Shown here: one piece after another, positions 1 to 5,073 of the stretch
Numbering within the stretch: position 1 is the stretch's first letter
Layout of the letters: every line of letters starts with the position of its first letter
Source of the DNA: M55B144 sp964550615
GTDB lineage: Bacteria; Bipolaricaulota; Bipolaricaulia; UBA7950; UBA9294
Direction: 5' to 3'
DNA length: 7,060 bases
Assembly (NCBI GenBank): GCA_964550615.1
Contig: CAZKAB010000056.1
Span: 1-7,060 of the forward strand
The notes under the pieces: generated by a model
Told to the model about the DNA's origin: nothing
Database searches by the model: none
Seen by the model: only the letters and a program-made list of their open reading frames with translations
Made by a program: the position numbers and the translations under genes

Positions 1-42
1 ATGAATCAAGCAGTGAGATACACAACCCCATAATCAGCGTCG

Positions 43-148
43 AAAAAGGGGACAGGCTGGTTTTCGGGCCGTCTTGGAGTTGCAGCCGGTATTGCACAGT
101 GCTTGATCCGGCATTAGAGAGGCCTCGAAAACCAGCCTGTCCCCTTTT
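43..148 (-). terminator. Possible terminator of the pstCAB transcript
   Basis: The minus-strand transcript leaving pstB would fold this palindrome about 68 bases after the stop codon. The 3' arm ends in CCCC followed by five U residues (47-43), which has the shape of an intrinsic terminator. On the plus strand the same stem ends in CCCCTTTT, so it could act in both directions. The stem is long and the spacer is about 59 bases, so it is not a compact classical hairpin and the role is inferred. Confidence 0.45.
44..148. repeat. 105-base imperfect palindrome, REP/MITE-like
   Basis: The outer arms, 44-66 and 126-148, are perfect reverse complements over 23 bases; the left arm begins AAAAGGGGACAGGCTGG. 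The pairing continues after one unpaired base (T125) with GGCC (67-70) against GGCC (121-124). The spacer has its own nested stems: GCCGG (85-89) with CCGGC (108-112), and GCAC (94-97) with GTGC (99-102). The A4G4ACAG motif resembles arms I associate with dispersed REP-like elements mobilised by single-strand (Y1/RAYT-type) transposases, but that is recollection and was not searched. No transposase is encoded in the element, so it would be non-autonomous. No convincing target-site duplication is visible. Confidence 0.8.
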
Positions 149-215
149 GTTCGTACCTCTCAAGATTTGACTCTTGGACTGTCGATTCCAGCCTCTTGAC
201 TCAGAAGCAGTGGGC

Positions 216-1037
216 CTATCCGAACCGCCCCTCCAAATAGTCGCGAACGCGCTGGTCTTGTGGGGCATTGAACAGATCCTCGGTCGGACCGAATTCGGCC
301 ATCTCCCCTCCCGCAAGGAAGACTGCGGTGTAGTCGCTCACCCGCGCCGCCTGTTGCAGGTTGTGCGTGACGATGACGACCGTCAGTTCCTCGGCAAGCT
401 CGCGAATAGTCTCTTCGATGCGGTCACTCGCTTTGGGATCGAGGGCCGAGCATGGCTCGTCCATCAGCAACACCCTCGGCCGTACGGCAAGTGCGCGTGC
501 GATGCACAGACGTTGCTGTTGGCCGCCGGAGAGGGAGAACGCGCTCTTCTTCAACCGGTTCTTCACCTCATCCCATAGCGCAGCGCGGCACAGGCTTTGT
601 TCCACCGTCTCCCCGAGGGCCGATTTCTTCGCCATCCCGTGCACGCGCGGACCGTAGGCAACGTTATCGAAGATCGACTTGGGAAACGGGTTCGGTCGCT
701 GGAAGACCATGCCGATGTGCCGCCGGAGCGCCACGACATCGGCCCGGAGAAGATCTTGGCCGAGAAACGTCACACGGCCTTCAACGCGCGAACCCGTGTA
801 CAGTTCGTACATCCGATTGAACATGCGCAAGAGCGTGCTCTTGCCGCACCCGGATGGACCCATGATTGCAGTAACCCCGTCGGCGGGAATCGCCAGTGAA
901 ACGTCGTGAAGGGCCCGCTCCGCTCCGTAGTAGAAATTCACGTGTTTCGTCTCGATGATCGGGCGTAACTCAAGATTTCGTCGTACCCATGCGCGCGTCG
1001 ATGCAACTGCATGCGGCATCGTTCCGCCATCTACCAT
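216..1037 (-). CDS. pstB: Phosphate ABC transporter ATP-binding protein PstB
   Basis: Cytoplasmic ATPase that drives high-affinity phosphate import; two copies sit on the PstC/PstA channel. The 273 residues show the complete ABC set in order: Walker A GPSGCGKST (60-68), the Q-loop in VFQRPNPFP (111-119), the signature LSGGQQQR (169-176), Walker B VLLMDEP (189-195) and the H-loop histidine His225. The Q-loop stretch followed by SIFDNVAYG is typical of PstB rather than of general ABC ATPases. The ATG at 1037 overlaps the end of pstA by seven bases, and AAGGAGG lies five bases upstream, inside the last pstA codons. This supports the start and suggests coupled translation. The start gives roughly 20-25 more N-terminal residues than the shortest family members; an in-frame ATG six codons downstream is a weaker alternative. 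No phoU follows. Confidence 0.97.
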   Translation of the reverse strand: MVDGGTMPHAVASTRAWVRRNLELRPIIETKHVNFYYGAERALHDVSLAIPADGVTAIMGPSGCGKSTLLRMFNRMYELYTGSRVEGRVTFLGQDLLRADVVALRRHIGMVFQRPNPFPKSIFDNVAYGPRVHGMAKKSALGETVEQSLCRAALWDEVKNRLKKSAFSLSGGQQQRLCIARALAVRPRVLLMDEPCSALDPKASDRIEETIRELAEELTVVIVTHNLQQAARVSDYTAVFLAGGEMAEFGPTEDLFNAPQDQRVRDYLEGRFG

Positions 1038-1909
1038 TGTTTCCTCCTTCGGGCCCTAGTCCTCCAGACGACCGCGCCCAGGTTCATCGTCAGCACAAGC
1101 CCGAGCAATACGAGCGCGGTGCCAAACTGCAGGTCCTTTGTCTTCCAGTAGCTCGGACTTTCGGTTGCCATGACGAAAACGTGATATGGGAGGGCCATTA
1201 CCTTGTCGAACGGCGATTGGGGCAGATGCGACATATAAAACGCGGCCGCTGTAAACATGATCGGCGCAGTTTCACCTACCGCGCGACTGATTCCGAGCAC
1301 CGCCCCAGTCATGATTCCGGGGACAGCCGCCGGAAGGACGACCGTGCGCACCGCATGCCATCGGGTTGACCCAAGGGCGAGCGCGCCCTCGCGAAAGCTC
1401 GTGGGAACGGAGCCGAGTGCTTCCTCCGCCGCGCGAATAAGGACCGGCAAGATAAGCATCGAAAGCGTCAACGCTCCGGCGAGAACCGATACCCCAATCC
1501 CCAGCACCTTGACAAAGAAGGCGAGCCCCACGAGCCCGAACACGATCGACGGCACCCCGGCAAGCGAGCTGATGCCGATACGAATGAGGCGTACGTGCCA
1601 ACCACGGCGCGCATACTCCGACAGCCAAACCGCAGAGGCAACGGCAAGCGGCAACGAAACGGCTATGGCCCCCAGTGTCAGATAGAAGCTCCCCACGACA
1701 GCCGGCAGGATGCCTCCCTCAGTCATCGCCTTGCGAGGGAACTCCGTCAGAAATTGCCAGGAGATGGCTCCACTCCCTTGCGAGATCATGAAATAGAGGA
1801 TTACGCCGAGCGCAAGGAACGAAGCGACGCTCGCCATTCCAAGAAGCGAAAACGCTATCGTTTGAATCGCGCGACGTCTGCGTCGATTATCTCGGGACTG
1901 ATCGGTCAT
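1031..1909 (-). CDS. pstA: Phosphate ABC transporter permease PstA
   Basis: Inner-membrane channel subunit that pairs with PstC to pass phosphate handed over by PstS. With the ATG at 1909 the protein is 292 residues, the usual PstA length. A basic N-terminus (RRRRR, 9-13) precedes a first membrane segment at about 17-42. Several further hydrophobic segments follow, with the last at about 262-283. The EAA-type cytoplasmic loop that docks on PstB runs from about 162 to 206 (EEALGSVPTSFREGALALG, then the VLPAAVPGI region). It is followed by GISRAVGETAPI (206-217), characteristic of Pst permeases. The start is well fixed: its ATG shares ATGA with the pstC stop, and GAGGAGG sits eight bases upstream. 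The frame stays open for another 107 codons upstream, but that part runs inside pstC and is low-complexity, so it is not coding. Confidence 0.96.
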   Translation of the reverse strand: MTDQSRDNRRRRRAIQTIAFSLLGMASVASFLALGVILYFMISQGSGAISWQFLTEFPRKAMTEGGILPAVVGSFYLTLGAIAVSLPLAVASAVWLSEYARRGWHVRLIRIGISSLAGVPSIVFGLVGLAFFVKVLGIGVSVLAGALTLSMLILPVLIRAAEEALGSVPTSFREGALALGSTRWHAVRTVVLPAAVPGIMTGAVLGISRAVGETAPIMFTAAAFYMSHLPQSPFDKVMALPYHVFVMATESPSYWKTKDLQFGTALVLLGLVLTMNLGAVVWRTRARRRKQW

Positions 1910-2859
1910 CCTCCATGCCTCCTCGCAAGGCGTCCTCTCAACCCTTCCGCCAGCCAGTTCATGGCGAGCGTAAGCAACAGCAGCAGTGCACCGAGAGCGA
2001 ACAACGCGTGATAGTGGGTGCTGCCAAACGGAGTCTCCCCCATCTCCAACGCGATCCCCGACGTAAGCGTTCGAATCGGCTTTAGGAACGAGCCCGTGAT
2101 CTGAGGCGAATTCCCGGCCACCATCAGCACCGCCATCGTCTCGCCGACCGCGCGTCCCATTCCCAGGATCACCGCTCCGATCAGGCCCGAGGACGCAGCC
2201 GGGATCGTTACGCGCCACATCGTTTGCCATCGCGTTGCTCCTGCGGCCATCGATGCCTCGCGATAGGAATTGGGCACGGCGGTGAGCGCATCTTCTGCGA
2301 GGCTTCCAATCGTCGGCAGCGCCATGATCGCGAGGATGAAAGACGCCGTCAGCGCCGTCCGCCCGGTGGGAAGATTAAGCAACCGCTGCAGAAACGGAGC
2401 AACCACCACTAGCCCGAAGAAACCGTAGACAACGGAAGGGATGCCCGCCAGCAATTCGAGAACTGACTTGGCAATGTCTTTGAGCAATCCGGAAGCGACC
2501 TCCGCGATGAACGCCGCGGCCGCAAAGCCCAGCGGAATGGAAATCGTCAATGATCCCACCGTCACCAGCGCCGAGCCCACAATCATCGGGAGCGCTCCAA
2601 ACCTAGGAACTGCCGATGTCGGCCGCCATTGTGGCCCAAAGAAGTCGCCGACCGAGATGTCGTGAAACACCGGGAGCGCTTCTTTGAAGATGAAGAAGAC
2701 GATAAGTCCGAGCGCGATGATCGATACCGAAGCAAACGTGAAGAAGACCGGGCGATCCCAACGTTCCTTGACGAGTTCAACCGCTCCGCGCCAGCCGGTA
2801 TCGGAGAGTGGCCGGATGTCAATCAGCCGATTGTCTTCTTGCCTCAACCTCTGAGTCAT
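1906..2859 (-). CDS. pstC: Phosphate ABC transporter permease PstC
   Basis: Second channel subunit of the phosphate importer, in the inner membrane. The 317 residues start with a hydrophilic, cytoplasmic N-terminus of about 37 residues. A membrane segment follows (39-60), then a non-cytoplasmic loop with the DFFGPQWRPT motif (72-81) seen in PstC, and then the transporter core. The EAA-type loop is at about 189-231 (EDALTAVPNSYREASMAAG), followed by GMGRAVGETMAV (233-244), which separates PstC from PstA. The last membrane segment is about 284-304. I chose ATG 2859 because AGAGG lies seven bases upstream. The in-frame extension begins with TTG at 2895, inside the probable -10 box, and has no ribosome site. 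The stop overlaps the pstA start by four bases. Confidence 0.96.
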   Translation of the reverse strand: MTQRLRQEDNRLIDIRPLSDTGWRGAVELVKERWDRPVFFTFASVSIIALGLIVFFIFKEALPVFHDISVGDFFGPQWRPTSAVPRFGALPMIVGSALVTVGSLTISIPLGFAAAAFIAEVASGLLKDIAKSVLELLAGIPSVVYGFFGLVVVAPFLQRLLNLPTGRTALTASFILAIMALPTIGSLAEDALTAVPNSYREASMAAGATRWQTMWRVTIPAASSGLIGAVILGMGRAVGETMAVLMVAGNSPQITGSFLKPIRTLTSGIALEMGETPFGSTHYHALFALGALLLLLTLAMNWLAEGLRGRLARRHGG

Positions 2860-2866
2860 CCATGCG

Positions 2867-2871
2867 CCTCT
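2867..2871 (-). promoter_or_regulatory. Ribosome binding site that fixes the pstC start
   Basis: On the minus strand AGAGG is seven bases before the ATG at 2859. A second ATG lies four bases earlier (2863-2861) but is out of frame and opens only a short reading frame. The site favours 2859 over the upstream in-frame TTG at 2895. Confidence 0.6.
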
Positions 2872-2894
2872 TGATCTATATATATTTGCTGGCA

Positions 2895-2922
2895 ATTATA
2901 ATCTTGTATCGAGAAAGTGCAA
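2895..2922 (-). promoter_or_regulatory. Probable sigma-70 promoter for pstCAB
   Basis: The minus strand has TTGCAC (2922-2917), a 16-base spacer and a perfect TATAAT (2900-2895). The predicted transcript start is near 2888, giving an AT-rich leader of about 29 bases before pstC. The -10 is consensus, but the -35 matches at only three of six positions. The site lies in the 153-base gap after pstS, so pstCAB could be transcribed independently of pstS or in addition to readthrough from it. Confidence 0.5.
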
Positions 2923-3012
2923 TTCCTTAAGAAGTGGGATGCAGAGCTAACTTCATGGTCCCAATCATAGATTCCGCTGCGAGAACCCGATGCCGACGGC
3001 CACAGTATTCCA

Positions 3013-3843
3013 TCATCGCAGCACGCGAATCGGCGCATAGCCGATCTCTTGCACGACGCGTTGCCCATCGTCCGACAGGATGAATAAGATGACATCGAGC
3101 ACAGCGCCGGATGGAAAACCGTTTGTCGACATGAACAGCGGGCGGGCGATAGGGTAGCTATGGTTGATCGCCGATTCGAGCGAGGCGCCCTTTCCACCAA
3201 CGGTCAACACCTTGAGTTGAGGAGTAACGTATGCCAGCCCAACATAGCCGATTGCATTCGCGTTCATCGAGACTTCGTTCGCCACATCGGCGTTCGACGT
3301 GCCGTAAATCGCGCCGGCGAATACATCGGCCTCATTCATGACGATGCTCTCCCAGGTTTCGTACGTGCCCGAGGAAGTGTCGCGGGAGACGATGGCGATC
3401 GGCGCATCCTTTCCGCCCACCTGGCTCCAATTCGTGATCTTGCCTTCGTAGATCTGCTGCAGCTGATCGAGCGTGAGGTCACTCACCGGATTCGCCGGAT
3501 GGACGACAACGGCAATCGCGTCGTTAGCTATGTGGAACGTAAACGGATAGATCCCGTTCGCCACTGCCGCCTTATACTCCGACCCTTTAATCGGGCGGGA
3601 GTGATCGGCAATCATTGTTGTTCCGTCGAGCAACGCCGCGATTCCGACGCTCGAGCCGCCACCCGAGACTTCAACTTCGATCCGTCCGTCGGTGGCCGCG
3701 GCGATCGCCTCAGCCATCACTTGCGCGATCGGAAGCACAGTCGTCGATCCGCTCATCGTCACCTCGGCGCCGATTGCTGCAATCCCGCTTCCAAATGACA
3801 TTGCCACTACTAGCCCTACAACCCAAGCCACCCGCGTACGCAT
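3013..3843 (-). CDS. pstS: Periplasmic phosphate-binding protein PstS
   Basis: Captures phosphate outside the inner membrane and delivers it to PstC/PstA. The 276-residue protein begins with a signal peptide: MRTR, a hydrophobic core at about 6-25, and likely cleavage after Ala26 (IGA|EV). The mature part has the family's phosphate-contact loops in order: SGSTTVLP (31-38), SGGGSSVGI (60-68), ADHSRPIKGSE (79-89) and RDTSSGTYE (154-162). QIYEGKITNWSQVGG (130-144) is also highly characteristic of PstS. There is no cysteine anywhere, so it is not a lipoprotein and should be soluble in a periplasm. The ATG start has AGGAGG five bases upstream and a strong promoter just before it. It is followed by pstC after 153 bases. 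The strong ribosome site and separate promoter fit the usual need for more PstS than channel. Confidence 0.96.
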   Translation of the reverse strand: MRTRVAWVVGLVVAMSFGSGIAAIGAEVTMSGSTTVLPIAQVMAEAIAAATDGRIEVEVSGGGSSVGIAALLDGTTMIADHSRPIKGSEYKAAVANGIYPFTFHIANDAIAVVVHPANPVSDLTLDQLQQIYEGKITNWSQVGGKDAPIAIVSRDTSSGTYETWESIVMNEADVFAGAIYGTSNADVANEVSMNANAIGYVGLAYVTPQLKVLTVGGKGASLESAINHSYPIARPLFMSTNGFPSGAVLDVILFILSDDGQRVVQEIGYAPIRVLR

Positions 3844-3848
3844 AACTG

Positions 3849-3854
3849 CCTCCT
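3849..3854 (-). promoter_or_regulatory. Strong ribosome binding site of pstS
   Basis: A perfect AGGAGG on the minus strand, five bases ahead of the pstS ATG. It confirms the start and suggests a high translation rate, as expected for the binding protein of an ABC importer. Confidence 0.75.
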
Positions 3855-3875
3855 GAGTATGTATTTACAGAGCCA

Positions 3876-3903
3876 AGTATAAAGAGCGACTGATAAATGT
3901 CAA
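3876..3903 (-). promoter_or_regulatory. Sigma-70 type promoter of pstS
   Basis: The minus strand shows a consensus -35 TTGACA (3903-3898), a 16-base spacer and a -10 of TATACT (3881-3876), five of six to consensus. Transcription would begin near 3869, giving a leader of about 26 bases. The -35 overlaps one half of a direct repeat that may be a Pho-box (listed separately), so control by phosphate limitation is plausible. Confidence 0.65.
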
Positions 3904-4076
3904 GACACGGTCAATCCGTTGCCGCAGGGGTGGAGGCGAAGATAGTGGCTGGAGTCAGAGACTTAGTCGCGGATCACGACGAAGCTGGATTTATCTGGCG
4001 AAACCACGTGTCTGGGATTGCAGTAGCATTAAGCGAACGCGATCAAGTATCTGCGATTCAGGCGCGGACGAGATAA
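3897..4076 (+). CDS. Doubtful 59-residue ORF between pstS and the radical SAM gene
   Basis: This is the only plus-strand frame in the window that does not lie over a recognised gene and runs any length. It reads from ATG 3897 to TAA 4074-4076 and encodes 59 residues starting MSRHGQSVAAGVEAK, with a mixed, non-repetitive composition. I recognise no family, signal peptide or membrane segment. The start codon overlaps the -35 box of the divergent pstS promoter, and there is no good ribosome site, only AGAG about 12 bases upstream. A GTG at 3930 would give 48 residues but is no better supported. A 60-codon open frame is readily produced by chance at this GC content, so this is a candidate only. 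Confidence 0.15.
   Translation: MSRHGQSVAAGVEAKIVAGVRDLVADHDEAGFIWRNHVSGIAVALSERDQVSAIQARTR
3898..3914 (-). promoter_or_regulatory. Pho-box-like direct repeat over the pstS -35
   Basis: The minus strand reads TTGACC (3914-3909), five bases, then TTGACA (3903-3898): two matching hexamers 11 bases apart, one helical turn. PhoB/PhoP-type regulators bind direct repeats with this spacing; the Bacillus half-site is TT(A/C/T)ACA-like. The same site on the plus strand (ATGTCAA and CGGTCAA, four bases between) matches the Enterobacterial half-site CTGTCAT at five of seven positions each. No third repeat is clear. The second hexamer is also the -35 box, so part of the likeness may be promoter sequence alone. 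Confidence 0.35.
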
Positions 4077-4114
4077 AGCGGACCGTTTCCCCTTGCGTAC
4101 CAGCCAGCCGCTTC

Positions 4115-4816
4115 CTATCTTACCCCGCCATCAGCGAATCGCCCTTTGATTTCCATCCAGGCGGTGCGCAATCCCGCTTCGGAAAGGGCTGTGCGATTGC
4201 CCCATGCCGCGTCGACCAGATCCTTACCCGCAGGAACGACGAACCGCTGCAGGAAGTAGCGCTTCGCGCCGTTGATGAGCTTGATCGCTTCCCTGATGTC
4301 CTCTGTCGCGAGTGTGGGGGCAACCGTGGTACGAAACTCATAATCGGGCGCACGGTCGATGATCAAACGGATCGATCGCTCGATTGCATCCAGGTCGACA
4401 TTGACTCCGGCGAGCTCGGAGTATCGCGCCGCGGGTCCCTTGATGTCCATCGCCACGTAGTCGAGCAAGCGGTTCTTGAGCAATCCCTCCAGAACGTCAG
4501 GTCGAACGCCGTTCGTATCGAGCTTCACAAGGAGGCCCATCTGTTTCACCCGCTCGATGAAGCGTGGGAGATCGTCATGCAACGTCGGCTCGCCACCGGT
4601 AATCGACAAAGCGTCGAGAAAATTTCCCCGCTCGCGCAGAAAATAGAAAAGCTCTGTCTCCGGGATGAGCTGAAGCGACGGAATCTTCTCCGGCAGCACA
4701 AGCTCTGCGTTGTGGCAGAACGGGCAGCGGAAGTCACAACCGGGCGTGTAGACCAGCGCGGCCACTTTCCCCGGATATTCGATGAGGGTCGTTGGAAGCA
4801 GATGAGCGATCTTCAT
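4115..4816 (-). CDS. Radical SAM activating protein, NrdG2-like (anaerobic RNR activase)
   Basis: Iron-sulfur enzyme that cleaves S-adenosylmethionine to a radical. The closest family I recognise activates the anaerobic (class III) ribonucleotide reductase by making its glycyl radical. The 233 residues carry the cluster motif CDFRCPFC with Cys27, Cys31 and Cys34 (CX3CX2C), followed by HNAEL as in NrdG2-type proteins. SITGGEPTLH (71-80) is the SAM-binding GGEP motif, KLDTNG (98-103) is the next conserved strand, and YVAMDIKGP (120-128) follows. This is longer than E. coli NrdG and resembles the NrdG2/pyruvate-formate-lyase-activase-like group. I chose ATG 4816, with AGAGGT ten bases upstream; the 25-codon extension to a TTG at 4891 looks non-coding. 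No nrdD or other glycyl-radical enzyme is adjacent, so the substrate is inferred from the family only. Confidence 0.85.
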   Translation of the reverse strand: MKIAHLLPTTLIEYPGKVAALVYTPGCDFRCPFCHNAELVLPEKIPSLQLIPETELFYFLRERGNFLDALSITGGEPTLHDDLPRFIERVKQMGLLVKLDTNGVRPDVLEGLLKNRLLDYVAMDIKGPAARYSELAGVNVDLDAIERSIRLIIDRAPDYEFRTTVAPTLATEDIREAIKLINGAKRYFLQRFVVPAGKDLVDAAWGNRTALSEAGLRTAWMEIKGRFADGGVR

Positions 4817-5073
4817 GGCGGCAGTTACCTCTATTCTTCTTCGGAATCCAAACTGGGTACAGCTTCTCGGCAGGCCTTCCCTGTATGTCAAATCCTAACC
4901 AAGAAGTGAACAAACCCAAAAGGCCGCTTTGCCGGCGCTGCCTCCTCCATGCACCGGGCGCGCATGCTACGAGTGTATCTGACATGCGCTTTGTCGTCTT
5001 GCCTGCCTTCGTCGGGAAGGTCGCTTGTCATCGCTTCGACCTAGGCAAACCTCCCATCCGGGAAGGCGTAGAG
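4817..5073 (-). other. Gap between argH and the radical SAM gene
   Basis: No gene is supported in these 257 bases. On the minus strand a small stem, GCCG and CGGC with loop GCAAAG, is followed by CTTTT near 4918-4935. It is a weak terminator candidate for argGH. TTGACA at 4891-4886 looks like a -35 box, but no acceptable -10 follows at normal spacing, so the promoter of the radical SAM gene is not resolved. Confidence 0.4.
4827..4832 (-). promoter_or_regulatory. Ribosome binding site supporting the radical SAM gene start
   Basis: AGAGGT on the minus strand, ten bases before ATG 4816. The spacing is somewhat long, but no comparable site precedes the in-frame TTG at 4891. Family alignment also supports a protein beginning MKIAHLLPTT. 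Confidence 0.4.

Larger units (their letters stand above)
1..215. other. Gene-free region downstream of pstB
   Basis: No coding region is supported here. The short frame from the ATG at position 1 stops after ten codons. The stretch is dominated by a long palindrome at 44-148, listed separately. Between that palindrome and the pstB stop there is only a small stem, CAAGA (161-165) against TCTTG (172-176), with a six-base loop. A phoU gene, often placed directly after pstB, is absent from this stretch. Confidence 0.7.

Noticed and set aside
1272..1628. 118-residue minus-strand ORF within pstA
   Set aside because: It is a frame-shifted shadow of pstA, starts without a ribosome site and has no family motif.
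1910..2230. 107-codon upstream extension of pstA
   Set aside because: It lies inside pstC in another frame, is rich in G, D and R, and has no permease-like content. The ATG at 1909, with its GAGGAGG and ATGA overlap, explains the real start.
3160..3798. 212-residue open frame on the plus strand opposite pstS
   Set aside because: It is a codon-bias shadow: pstS is unmistakable on the other strand, and the opposite frame is full of R and H with no recognisable motif or ribosome site.
4076..4113. AAGCGG/CCGCTT stem after the radical SAM gene as a terminator
   Set aside because: It has only six pairs around a 26-base loop, and the following tract, UAUCUC, is not U-rich.
4817..4891. 25-codon N-terminal extension of the radical SAM gene from a TTG
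   Set aside because: There is no ribosome site, the composition is unlike the family, and homologues begin near MKIAHL.
4886..4891. TTGACA on the minus strand as a -35 for the radical SAM gene
   Set aside because: No TATAAT-like -10 occurs 16-18 bases downstream; the sequence there is GC-rich (GAGAAG).
4888..4965. 25-codon minus-strand ORF (starts MRARCMEEAAPAK) before the radical SAM gene
   Set aside because: It is too short and unsupported to call. It shows no resemblance to the zinc-binding or glycyl-radical tail of an anaerobic reductase.
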